A model generated the notes under the pieces. The model had not been told where the DNA came from. It did not search any database and was given only the letters and a program-made list of their open reading frames with translations. Positions 55,501 through 63,835 of a stretch of 64,000 nucleotides of DNA are shown here, piece after piece (position 1 is the first letter of the stretch; every line of letters starts with the position of its first letter). A program made the position numbers and the translations under genes. The stretch spans positions 1,747,501 through 1,811,500 of the forward strand of contig CALNXK010000106.1 of assembly GCA_942486035.1 (NCBI GenBank), read 5' to 3'. The DNA is from Porites lobata (Eukaryota; Cnidaria; Anthozoa; Scleractinia; Poritidae).

Positions 55501-57519
55501 GAAATAAAGTTTTAAAAGAAAAACTGTCATTTTTGGTAACTTCCTGGATGCATCTTACGGAATACCTAGACACCCACTCCTTATTAAACTGAGCTTCCAA
55601 ACAAACCCAAAAACCTAAACCTAAAACTGTCCAAAATGTCCCATGGGAAGTTTAAATTCTGAGCTTATTACTTTTCGAAAATGGAAAACTAAAAAAGCCT
55701 TTTATTTGTTTAATCCATGTTTTGACATGGACCATCGCATACCAGTTTACAGGTTTAACTCACGCAAACCGAGCCTGTACACAGACCATCGATTTCTCTT
55801 TGCCGATCGTCGAGCTCACATACGGAAATAAAAACCCGCAGGGAAATATATTGTGTTCAAGCGCAACGGGTTTGGGGTGGAGGTGTTTAAAGGAGAAAAC
55901 AGGCGCGCGCTGTCGAGGAGAAAACGTCTGTGGACAGGCGAACTCAAACTTGATCCAACAGCATCCAACACCATAAAACACATCTAACATGCTGCGTCCA
56001 ACAATGTAGAACGAAGTTGGACTAACACTTACCATTGTTGAATCCGTTAAACAGTGGCTTTTAAAAAAGTCCATCTATTCTAAATAACAAAATGGATTTT
56101 TTTTAGCGTCTTTACCCAGAAAATCGTTGGACCTGGATCCTAACAAAACTCCCGTCAAACTGTGCAGGTTTCACCAGATCAGTGAGTTCAGTCCATTCCT
56201 TTTTTTCCTCCTCGCAATTCAGGAACAACACTCTTACATGGCATTTAGTGGGATCTGGATTAAAGTCTTGCCGGTCTTGAAGAGAAACCGGTAGCTGAAT
56301 GGTTACAGGCCTAAAGAACTGGATAACTTCAAAGCATTTTATTCGCAGAATAGGTCCAAGAAATACACCTTCCTCTTCAAATTCTTCATTTGTAACTTCT
56401 TGCACCTGCACCATTTAAAAGAGTAATCATCAGCAGTTAATTTCATGGATTCTTTTAGGCCTTAAAATTGACTTAGGTTCCCCATAATTCAAGTAACAAA
56501 AAGATCTCTCCAATATTCAGAAAACGATTTTTCAGTCCAGCCCTCTAGCCTGGTCATTATTAGATCGTCATTTTTAAAAAAACGTATCACTTTAAAAAGC
56601 CTTTATGATAACACTTTCTTTATAAATGGACCTTTTTAATCACACCAACCTTTAACTCCAGGGTAAACGGTGACTCGGGTGCAACAGCATTTTCGGGGAT
56701 TGTAACCGTCACGCCTGGATAATCAGGATGAATGAATAAACCGCCAGTAGATGTGATGGTGTAAGGCGGAGAAGATTTGAGACGGCAAACCACTGCATAT
56801 GTTGAGCACTCATTTATGTCAGCTTGAGCAACGGGGAACAAAAGGTCTGGTATATCCTTGTCGGTAGGGCGCTCATCTTCGATATCTGCTACCGACAAAA
56901 AATACAAGTAAAATGTAAGTATCATAATAATTGTGCCCTTTTTTTTACTTCCTTTGCCATCTAAAAAAGACTGACGTTATAGAAATCAAGACTGGAAACA
57001 AGATTCAGATCGAGAGCGCAATCGCAACTGCAACACTTGATATGAACACTATCTCAAAAAAACAAAACAAGACAAACCCTTCAGCAATACGGATGACGTA
57101 CACCGCCTCCGGCTTAGGGAAACAGGGTCTGCCAAACGGTTCTCTATAGTTGCCATAAGTCTACTACATTACCTTGGCGACAGCGTAAGTCCTTGGTTCC
57201 ACTCACGTCTTCCCATTCATTGGTCTCCTTGTTGATCTGCCGTTTTATCACCACTTCGTAGCCCCGTAGTTCCGGTGCGCTGTGAGAAAGCGACAAAGTC
57301 ACCATGGTATTGAATTGCAGGCGTTGGCCATCGTGGGAAGATAGTTCAATAACATTGCTGACAATGGCCTCGTGTTCCTGCAGCGGGGGTGAGCAGACAC
57401 TGGATTTCCATCTGTAGATCACTATTGACGTAGGCTCAGACACAGCATTTGGATGGAATATAAGATGGACACCCCCTTGTTTGAGGGCCCAGCGGGTACC
57501 TTCACTGGTCACTATTTCT
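40263..57519 (-). CDS. ZU5-ZU5-UPA-OTU-PNP/nucleosidase-Death multidomain signalling protein (5' end unresolved)
   Basis: Twelve exons on the minus strand join in one frame with matching phases: 57519-57173, 56888-56650, 56405-56116, 55185-54856, 54363-54210, 52914-52878, 51238-50979, 50074-49804, 48381-47728, 45484-45293, 42878-42686, 40536-40263 (stop). They give at least 1079 residues; the first exon starts inside a codon, so upstream exons are missing. Order: ZU5 (about 1-115), second ZU5 (117-291), UPA (292-453), OTU protease fold (467-642), PNP_UDP purine nucleoside phosphorylase/nucleosidase fold (644-910), acidic linker (926-988), Death domain (about 995-1075). ZU5-ZU5-UPA-Death is the PIDD1/ankyrin module; here two enzyme folds sit between UPA and Death. 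A role as a cytosolic innate-immune or cell-death signalling protein is inference from these folds. The name 'PIDD-like' would fit the scaffold only; leucine-rich repeats are not seen. Confidence 0.85.
41344..41718. mobile_element. MITE with agagacctttagattcgagg ends
   Basis: Left arm agagacctttagattcgagg plus gagtacgagattt mirrors right arm aaatctcgtactcgtag plus agaatctaaagctctct. It lies in the intron before the Death domain exon. Confidence 0.75.
42686..42878 (-). CDS. Exon: acidic linker before the Death domain (copy A)
   Basis: Encodes KPLFEQTAETGMLSKAGKEE, then EVVVEPEDETEVED and GESRSVITR: a highly acidic, probably unstructured hinge between the nucleosidase and Death domains. It is in phase with both neighbours (completes a glycine at its start and an arginine at its end). 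The acceptor (ccggaag) has a weak pyrimidine tract, so optional splicing is possible. Two more copies of this exon with their intron flanks occur upstream of the gene at 58571-58760 and 59386-59555. Confidence 0.65.
43100..43415. mobile_element. Foldback element in linker copy A flank
   Basis: Left end cagcgttcacac and right end tcaatgtggacagcccctg form imperfect inverted ends, with internal mirrored pieces around the ggcacc/ggtgcc motifs. The site is empty in the related flank at about 58910-58935. Confidence 0.6.
43416..44890. other. Intron between nucleosidase and linker exons
   Basis: G-rich tract at 43531-43548, a repeat at 43918-44035 related to one at 62716-62833 (both with tctcg.ag... 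and cctcgatctgca pieces), and a two-copy 27-base repeat (tgaacgggcaagggccaatt) at 44230-44283. No exon seen. Confidence 0.5.
44899..45093. mobile_element. Foldback element with tgggccctttgca ends
   Basis: tgggccctttgca and tgcaaagggcca at the ends, and caaaaaacacc / ggtgttttttg plus tggatggcaaa / tttgccatcca inside, all mirror. Just left of the nucleosidase exon 45293-45484. Confidence 0.7.
45293..48381 (-). CDS. Two exons: PNP_UDP-family nucleoside phosphorylase/nucleosidase domain
   Basis: Exons 48381-47728 and 45484-45293 encode about 270 residues of the purine nucleoside phosphorylase/MTA-SAH nucleosidase fold. Visible family signatures are the TAGGSAVSVSAAV loop (from residue 734), FLVGICHSL and KLGDVAISEML strands, the ribose-contacting AMELEG (855-859) and IIKGISDYAD with the purine-contacting D881. 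All key positions look intact, so substrate cleavage (purine nucleoside or nucleotide) is plausible; which substrate cannot be read from sequence. The domain boundary inside AMELEGQ-G is an intron of 2.2 kb. In corals and fungi this domain is known in NLR-like and other defence proteins. Confidence 0.85.
45689..45806. repeat. Foldback hairpin, about 50-base arms
   Basis: aacaattattcctcg, ctgagtctatagcccat and gaggccgaact on the left mirror agttcggccgaatgggctat, tgactcag and gaggaataactgtt on the right. Confidence 0.75.
47203..47486. mobile_element. Foldback element with cgccccatgcaagggaatcc ends
   Basis: cgccccatgcaagggaatcc mirrors ggattccccttacatggggcg (one to two mismatches), with many gaatccagaatc words between. 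Related words occur at 46500-46860. Confidence 0.65.
48955..49135. mobile_element. MITE with agggcctgtttacat ends
   Basis: Left agggcctgtttacatagagg plus gaccccatgtaggtga mirrors right tcacctacctggggtc plus cctccatgtaaacaggccct. Lies in the OTU/nucleosidase intron. Confidence 0.8.
49350..49520. mobile_element. Dispersed element, copy 2 (reverse of 8961-9135)
   Basis: Starts agcgttttcactcacgtggc and ends gacgtcatgtgaaaacgct, with two tttggaacaccaa.atggcc pieces. It lies in the intron between the OTU and nucleosidase exons. Confidence 0.6.
49804..51238 (-). CDS. Two exons: OTU-family cysteine protease (deubiquitinase-like) domain
   Basis: Exons 51238-50979 and 50074-49804 together encode an OTU fold, the cysteine protease class that removes ubiquitin. 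The nucleophile region is SDNQGKGNCMFFALSEQL with C516, followed by the helix HSKLRGTIVQYLRNNP. The second exon carries DDYLTDMMADGTWGDHVILH, then ANRFKTCIRVISSL, and ends with the catalytic histidine strand LGHVHQLHYVSL (H633). These match the order and spacing of OTU proteases (Asp/Cys box, WGDH turn, LHY box). The usual DGNC is here KGNC, with D509 seven residues before the cysteine, so full activity is likely but not certain. Both donors are of the GTTAG type. Confidence 0.82.
52490..52649. repeat. Two-copy tandem repeat, about 88-base unit
   Basis: gtcaaac.ggtt, tcgagtgcgag and taaaccgat recur with diverged spacing, each unit ending agcccgct. Confidence 0.6.
52878..52914 (-). CDS. 37-base micro-exon linking UPA to OTU
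   Basis: Bounded by a good acceptor (ctttccag) and a GTAAG donor, it encodes PDRDSRERPRQPG, a short charged hinge. Its length of 12 codons plus one base keeps phase between the exon ending at 54210 (phase 0) and the one starting at 51238, which needs one base. That phase fit is the reason for including so small an exon. Confidence 0.6.
53026..53092. repeat. Hairpin with perfect 19-base arms
   Basis: agatctgggtagtgcttct at 53026 and its exact reverse complement ending at 53092, with a 29-base loop. Lies in the intron between UPA and the micro-exon. Confidence 0.85.
53638..53690 (+). repeat. Degenerate telomere-like ccctaa repeats
   Basis: cctgaccctaaccctagcgc and aaaaaccctaaccttaacc are broken copies of the animal telomere unit, directly before the palindrome at 53691. 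Confidence 0.5.
53691..53842. mobile_element. Near-perfect palindromic element, aggtgatg ends
   Basis: About 152 bases: aggtgatg, gacgattcgcaacgacgatt and tttagcgcaacacagcgtta on the left mirror taatgctatgttgcgctaaa, aatcgtagttgcgaatcgtc and catcacct on the right. Non-coding. Confidence 0.85.
54210..55185 (-). CDS. Two exons: UPA domain
   Basis: Exons 55185-54856 and 54363-54210 encode about 160 residues between the ZU5 pair and the protease fold. Position and pattern (YSYLLDLWKENSS, PASFFAYFRPDSPEILRLIC, AFVFVSGGICPFDHENVNDV, LLSKIHLPIQNIPLA) fit the UPA domain that follows ZU5 in UNC5, PIDD and ankyrin. UPA packs against ZU5 and, in UNC5, against the Death domain to hold a closed, inactive form. 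That an equivalent closed state exists here is inference. Confidence 0.65.
56116..56888 (-). CDS. Two exons: second ZU5 domain
   Basis: Exons 56888-56650 and 56405-56116 encode the clearer ZU5 copy: STGGLFIHPDYPGVTVTIPE, then LGPILRIKCFEVIQFFRPVT and a final strand FDGSFVRIQVQRFSG. The first exon ends at a GTTGGT donor. The end of the domain, R289-F290-S291-G292, occupies the place where PIDD1 and UNC5CL carry the self-cleaving His-Phe-Ser; here the histidine is an arginine. The glycine codon is split by the following intron. Confidence 0.8.
57173..57519 (-). CDS. Exon: first ZU5 domain
   Basis: This 347-base exon has an acceptor (ttgcag) before 57519 and a GTAATG donor after 57173. It encodes GTRWALKQGGVHLIFHPNAV, then a stretch with IVSNVIELSSHDGQRLQFNT and LRGYEVVIKRQI. 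The GGVHLIFHPNAV opening and the paired beta strands match the ZU5 fold of netrin receptors, ankyrins and PIDD1, which acts as a protein-interaction platform. It enters in phase 2 (completing an arginine codon), the same phase in which the duplicated linker exon at 58571-58760 ends, so those two exons could be spliced together. Confidence 0.75.
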
Positions 57520-57979
57520 CTGCAATGAGCCAAAATTTTAATAGTCGGTTGTTATCAAAACATAGCTAAAAGTAAAAAGTAAGTAAAATAAGTAAAATCT
57601 ACAATCAATGAAGAACATAATTTGTAAAGCTTATTTTCTTTTGGGGGGTGGGGGGGGGGGGGGGGATAGGGGACAGAGACTGGACAATAATGGTTTTGTT
57701 CCATGCAGTACAGGGGTCAATGTTAGTCTTCTTCTTTTTGACGAGTTCAAGACAAAAAAAATCGTCGTACTAGAATATAAACATAATATAATGTTAACTA
57801 TATTATTTAACATCAACTCTTAGCTACTTTTATCCTCCAAAATTAGGATACCCTACCCTTAGCGTTGAGCAAAGAAACTAAACAAAGTCTGTCGTTGTCG
57901 GATTTTAAACAATATTCTATTGAAAAAACAGAACTTTGCTAAATTTTGACTGCGACGTTCAGTCGGATGCTCGTCTACG

Positions 57980-59390
57980 ATGTATAATTATGCTTACTGT
58001 TACGGTGAGCGAAACACTTTACAAAGGGGGTCTTTGATGTGACTAGTAGAATCATCTTTTTAAAAAAAAAAAAAAAAAAAAAATAAAATACTGAAAAGAA
58101 CGGAATTTGTACTCCTAACAAGTTTCGCACATGGAGAAATTCAAAACGCCGGGTGAAATATAGACTTTTTGAACTTTACGCAAAACTTATGTTGTAGATG
58201 CCGAGAGTGCACACGGTGCACTCAACCCGTGCAAAAAATAAAAGACATTAAAATCATATGGCCCCGTCAACACGTATCCAAGCCTGCGAGAGCAGACGCC
58301 TTTTACGGCTCTTTGAAAAAAGCATCTTTTTTCGTGGAATTAGTCTTCCGTCTACAGATATAACTCGTATCAGAATAAAACACTCACTAAAACGCAACTT
58401 TTTAAAAAAACGCTCCCCAGAGACGAAAGGTCAATTTCGCCGAACACTGTTCTGGTGTGGAAGGATGAAAAATGAAAACTCTCGAAACTAATCTCGAGCA
58501 AAACAAGAATGTTTCACTGCCACTTTTTTTTTCAACAAGTGTAGAATATCTAAGGTTCCACGGTACTTACCTTGTAATGACACTTCTGCTTTCACCGACA
58601 TAAGTACTGTCTTTAACTTCAGTTTCACCAGGCTCTCCGACAACCTCTTCATTTGCGAGTTTCACAGGTAACACAGTCTCAGCCACTTTTTCGTCTTCGC
58701 AAGCACTCAAAAGCATTCCAGTTTCAGCAGTTTGTTCGATCGAAGGCGTACTCTTTCCTCCTTGGGACCATAAGATGCGAAAATAAAATAAATTAGCATA
58801 AACCTAAAGTACTGTATGTCTACCTATACAGTTTTAAAAGTGGAATTCGACATCAATGGAACAAAAAGCTCAAGTGCTGGCAGAAGGGCATGCTTTTTTG
58901 TTGCCCGCGGAAGGTGAGAAATAAAGCTGAACTTTCGCATATCACGTTGAATGCTAGAATTTTTGCGTGATCGGATTATGATTATGCTTACTGTTACTTT
59001 TCAAAGGGGGTCTTTGATGTGACTAGTCAGATCCTTTTTTAAATAAAAAAGTAAACAAACTGTTAAGAACGTAATGGTACTCCTAAAAAGTTTCGCACAC
59101 GCTGGAAATTCAAAACGCCGGTTAAAATATAGACTTTTTGAACTTTACGCAAAACTTATGTTGTAGATGTAAAGTGCAGACGGTGCACGCAACCCGTGCA
59201 AAAAATAAAAGACATTAAAAACATTAGCCCCGTCCACTCGAATCCAAGCCTGCGAGAGCAGACACCTTTTTCGGCTCTTTGAAAAAAGCATCCTTTCGTG
59301 GAATTAGTCTTTCCGTCTACAGATAAAACTCATATCAGAATATACATTCACTAAAACGCAACGGTTTGAAAATCGCTCCCCAGAGAGGGA
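57980..59390. repeat. Tandem ~1 kb duplication containing the linker exon
   Basis: Sequence at 57986-58415 recurs at about 58980-59385: ttatgcttactgttac, gtctttgatgtgactagt, tttcgcacac/acatgg, actttttgaactttacgc, aagcctgcgagagcagac and cgctccccagag appear in the same order. Each unit is followed by a linker exon copy. The second unit has lost about 150-190 bases after the last shared piece. Confidence 0.8.
58571..58760 (-). CDS. Duplicated acidic-linker exon, copy B (open, with splice sites)
   Basis: Reads GKSTPSIEQTAETGMLLSAC, then a stretch including EVVGEPGETEVKD and GESRSVITR, closely matching the exon at 42686-42878, with the same phases and a GTAAGT donor. Intron flanks match too. It lies 1.05 kb upstream of the first ZU5 exon and its phase fits that exon, so it may form part of the N-terminus of the Death-domain gene. 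Alternatively it is a leftover of the 3' part of a tandem paralog lying beyond 64 kb. I see no Death domain exon between it and 57519, which weakens the second idea. Confidence 0.5.
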
Positions 59391-59555
59391 CATTAGCAAC
59401 GTCTTCAAGTTCAGTTTCATCTTCAGGCTTTACTACAATCTCTTCTTTAGAGGCTTTCATAGGTAACACAGTCTCAACCACTTCTTCCTCTTCGCCAGCA
59501 TTCCAAAACATTCCTGTGTCAGCTGTTTGCTCGAACGAAGGCATACTCATTCCTC
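59386..59555 (-). pseudogene. Duplicated acidic-linker exon, copy C (broken: lost 5' splice site)
   Basis: Begins like copies A and B (GMSMPSFEQTADTGMFWNAG, later EEIVVKPEDETELEDVAN) with an equivalent acceptor (cgtaag). The match stops at about 59386, where the expected YVGESRSVITR and GT donor should be; instead it joins sequence equivalent to about 58417 of the neighbouring unit. A deletion of the piece carrying the donor explains this. The reading frame then runs into unrelated sequence and stops near 59335. Confidence 0.65.
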
Positions 59556-59693
59556 CTTACGGAAGATAAGGTGCAATGATAATTAAGATAAATTAGGATA
59601 AACCCGACGATGTTTGTATGTCTACGTATACAGTATACCAGAAAGCTTCAGTTTTTATGCCGACAAATAAAAAAAGATTCTGTTTTATTACTG

Positions 59694-61523
59694 GGCTTCC
59701 CCTTTCAGGGCGGCCAGTTATAAATTCGGTTTTCGGTCGTCTGTGCAGAAAAACGGTGCCCCGGGGGAGGGAAGACACGAGGTCTGGTACCGAGAGACGA
59801 TGTTCTCACAAATGGTTTCATACGATTTTCCCTTGCACGGACCCTAGCACGAATACTTTTTGTACCTGTCCTCCGCCCCGCCCCAGAAACCCAGAAGGCG
59901 TTGCGAACCTGAAAGGAGGTATTTGCGTTGCTCAAAGCGATTCGATCATGGGAGTCATTCTTACAAGTTTTGTCGTTGTTCGAGTTTAAGTCAGTTGATG
60001 ATGTTGGCGCTGGGAAACTCAAAGGAATGCTAACGTTGCATACAAACCCACACGCCGTTCACGGTAGGTGCACACTAAACGATGACTGTGAGCGTCAGGT
60101 TTGGAACGCCCAGGCCGCTTCGTGAACTCAAAGAGAGAATTATCGATCGATGTAGTACATGAGCAATTAATAAGCAGAATTTATTAGCAAAGTATATCAC
60201 CAGCTGACGACACTATGGCTAAAGACTTGATTGTAAGCTCTCGTACTCAGTGAAGCGAACACCTCAGTTGCCGATGAATGTCAGATGAATCCTGATGTGA
60301 CGAAATGGACGTCCGTGAGCGAGAGGGACGTGACAACTTTGCCATGTTAGAAGACTGGCTTTTCCTTTTAATATTTCCTTCTATTTAATGCAACACACGC
60401 CACTTTGGAGGTCTGAATTTCGGATACTGAGGATAAAGAAGACACAGACAAATATAGGAACTTTGAAAATTTCGCACACAAGTTCAAAGCTTCACCTGGA
60501 CATCCCATCTGGGAGCTTCACAAAGACCAACTTGAGGAAAATAGGAGCTATTACTGACAAGGTTTGGTGACTGAGTAAAGCATACAAGTGTAGCCCAGGT
60601 CGAGGTTTCAGGGGGTTTGCTTTTGTTTGTATCTGTATCTTGCTAAGCTTTTATCATTAAGTTTGTACATGATCTTGTTATCACAATTCTGTGTTTTCGC
60701 CCATTCAGCAAGCACGATACATTGATGTCAGCATTAGCGGGTTCAAAAAAACATGCCTTTGTAAATTTTCAGCTCGCGTGATGTTTCTTGATGTTTCTTC
60801 TACCATTTTACGGAGAAGCAAACTGAAGTCATCGCAAAATGGCGGGAACTTAAAAAAGAGTACAATCCATTTATCTCGAAACATAATACACATAACTTAC
60901 ACGACCTTTATTTTCCTAAAGGTTTTTTGAATAGGAACGAACACAGTAAATGTGAGGGGCAAAAACAGTATTCATATAAATGAACCACAGGATTTTAATT
61001 AATATAAAGGTCAATTATTGTGCATTGAGATGTACCGCTTGAAAAGAAAGAGTTCTCGTGCAGATGGGATCAGAAGGCAGTAAACAAGGGCATAGTGCGT
61101 TGCGTTCAGTCTTTTTAATATCCAAGGACTGTGAATAGCGTTTCCATATTGTTTAGCTGGCACAAAAACTTCGGAGGATTTATAAAGCGGCATAGGGATT
61201 GGGGGAGGGGTGCGTGAAAATAATGCAAATTGTTTCCTGCTTGAAGTTAATGGCTAACTTGTTTGATCATAATGGTGGAAATTAAAAGTTATTATACAGC
61301 CCCCACTTAAAAATGGTACTCATTTTGTTTGGTACGAAAGTCTTTCAAAAGGGCACAATTTTCTGAATGAGTTTATGTTTCAGTCTCACAAGAGATTCTG
61401 TTTCACGCAATGGTAGGCGACAAGGCTTTATGGTAGCCTGAGTGTGTATAGCCGCCCCCTCCCCTCAGAAAAAATAGCCCCTTGGCAGCCCAGTTAAAAA
61501 CCGCCTTTCGGCGATTCTCGTTA
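59694..61523. mobile_element. ~1.83 kb insertion splitting linker copy C from its flank
   Basis: Compared with copy A, homology stops at ctgttttatta (59693) and resumes at ttaaaagctgaatttgacatc (about 61524). The trinucleotide TTA at both borders is a possible target duplication. No recognisable protein is encoded and no clean terminal inverted repeat was seen, so the class is unknown; part of it could be ordinary unique sequence brought in by rearrangement. Confidence 0.5.
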
Positions 61524-61609
61524 AAAGCTGAATTTGACATCAATGGATCAAATAGCCTGCGTGCCGGCAGACGTGTCCTAATTCCTTTGTTGCACGCGGA
61601 AAATTAAGG

Positions 61610-61982
61610 CAGCGTTCACAGACACGGTGCCTGAGTACGGTACTTCACTGGGCACTAATGTGAACACACCCTTTTTTCAAGCGTACCCACGCTAGAATTT
61701 GGGCAAAGTGCCGGTGCCCGAGTACAAGGCCTCGACCTTGTACCCGGGTACTAAAGTGGGCATCGGGCCCCTCTGTGCACACAGTTTTTGTTAGTTATGT
61801 GGCCATCCACGGCTTTATAATCATTGCAAAGCCCATGTTTTTAAAAAATGGCGTCAGACAGGGAGAAATGGAGTAACTATATATATGTACACAGTTGCAT
61901 ATCGATTACTTACGGCGTGATCGGAAAACCATTTCGGGCCGGTACCTATGCAGTGGTTTCCGGGCAGTGTGAACAGCCCTTG
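61610..61982. mobile_element. Foldback element in linker copy C/D flank (same family and site as 43100)
   Basis: Ends cagcgttcaca and cagtgtgaacagcccttg are inverted. Outer flanks (ttgcacgcgga on the left, gaaatgaaacagaacgttcg on the right) equal those at 43.1 kb, so this is the same insertion carried through a duplication. Confidence 0.6.
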
Positions 61983-62049
61983 AGAAATGAAACAGAACGT
62001 TCGCATATCACGCGCTTCGTTGGCTAACTGAAATCTCATAACCAACGCA

Positions 62050-63476
62050 AGCGCTATGGAATATTTAACCCTTTTTGAATGATATGAACCACAATGCAGT
62101 CGGAGGACAATGTTATCAGTGGAATTATAACAGCCGCAGAGATCTGCACATGATTCTCAGTCTTATTCAATAATGACTTTTTAGTCATTCAAAATATTTT
62201 AAAATTTTTAACAATCTTACCTCCCCGTAGTGGGGAGGAGCGTTGCGAGACGACCCTAATAACGGCTGCGAAGGAGACTAACCTCCCAGTAGGCTTATCC
62301 CCTTATCCCTGGACCAGATGCAAGAGACTTTTCATGCGCAGTTTTGCGGTTTCTGTCAAGTCTTTCTAGTGACCCTTCGGCAAAAGACGTGTCACCACAC
62401 GGAAGAGAAACCTCTGTACCCAGAGTACCTAGCTGTTTATTCACGAGTGAACTAAAAAATGGCGTTCACGGCTATCCGAAGACGAAATAGCTGAATTTCT
62501 GACTAAAACTGAACGGAAGAAATTCAAGATTACGCAAAACATATTGCTTATCGGATGTTTTCTATGTTTTGAGGAGTATCTACGAGAAAACATCTGTTAA
62601 TATCCTGAAACCTTGCCTAGAAATAGACTTAAGTTTAGAAGAAAGTCTGGGAGGAGGAAAAATTTGCTAAGAAGTTAGATATATTTTGAATGAAAAATAT
62701 TAACAATTACTGAATTCGGCTTCCATATGATGCGAAGAATAATGTAGATCTCGGAGGAGGTTATCCACCTAAAATACTCCTCGATCTGCATAATATTTTC
62801 AAATAATACTCAACATCATTCAATAATTGCTAAATAGTCAATTCGATGCAGTTTTTTGCTGGAAAACATATTAGATCTTGCTAAGTTATCTGAGAAACGG
62901 AAACGGAATACGGAATCCGTGAAAGAAGGTTCCAAGCGATCGATTTGAAAAAAAAATGTTAGCAATGACAAAAAAATAAATAAACAGATAAAAAAAAGAC
63001 ATAAATGAATAAATTAGGTGAGTAGAGGAGACTGCTAATACTGCTGTATCACGGGAGTCGATTCCGGTGAAAAGACTCTTGATACCACTTCCGGCAATGG
63101 ATGCAATTCTCATGGGACAGCAAAGCGAGGACAAAAACATCACTGACAAAAGCTAGTTCCTTAAGAAAAAAGGTAAGTTATATGGAAACAGACTTTGTTT
63201 AAATCGACAGAGGCGTCGTTTATATAACTGAAAGGCGTCGCCGTCAAGTTTTTCCTGGGTGTCTTTTCTGGGTTGTCTTCAATAGTGTTCAGTTTTATTT
63301 ATCAAGACAACTTACTCAAGAGAACCATGGCATTGTCGAGTCCAAAGAGAAGAGAGAATTGTGCATGCATTTGCTTCATTCCGCAACTGATTACATCAAA
63401 ATAATGCGCCATGTTTAATAAGCCTCTTCAACAAAAATACGGACGTCAACGTAAACTCAATTACCGGTACACCAGT
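62050..63476. other. Upstream of the linker copies, nothing certain
   Basis: Holds the 62.7 kb repeat related to 43.9 kb. No exon recognised. If a tandem paralog exists, its nucleosidase exons would be expected just beyond the window end. Confidence 0.4.
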
Positions 63477-63835
63477 ACAGTAAAAACCCACGAGTAAGAA
63501 CCTCCATTTTCTGGAGTTGGCCTAAACAGGGGCCCGTTTCTCGAAAGTCCCGGTAACTTAACGGGCCCGGAATCATATTTTTAAATCAAAGTCTCAAGAA
63601 AAGTAGGGTGTGTTCTGACCTCTAATGAAGTCCGTTTTGTTTCGTTAGCTAATAACTCTACTGTATAATTTTCAAAACTTTTAAAACTTCCTTCTAAAAT
63701 GGAAAACAAAACAGCTTAACGGGCCCGGTAATTACCGGGAGCTTCGAGAAACGGGCCCCAGGTTCTTATTTAAATGGTAGTTAACACAATTTTAGGCTAT
63801 TTAGGTTCTTAAATAGGTTCTTATTTCGGTAAAAA
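63477..63835. mobile_element. Second copy of the aagaacctgtttaggcta element, interrupted
   Basis: Begins acagtaaaaacccacgagta (as at 36.7/37.1 kb, reversed) and ends in ttaggttcttaaataggttc. The middle is interrupted at 63530-63758. Confidence 0.6.
63530..63758. mobile_element. MITE with gggcccgtttctcgaaag ends and 3-base target duplication
   Basis: Ends gggcccgtttctcgaaag and cttcgagaaacgggccc are inverted, and inner gttaagttaccggg-type pieces mirror too. CAG flanks both sides (63527-63529 and 63759-63761). Confidence 0.85.

Noticed and set aside
57611..57823. Possible first exon of the Death-domain gene
   Set aside because: Frames here pass through a poly-G tract; no ATG plus donor of the right phase could be shown.
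59618..60022. Overlapping plus and minus frames of over 100 codons
   Set aside because: They cross the border of the 1.8 kb insertion and have no protein character.
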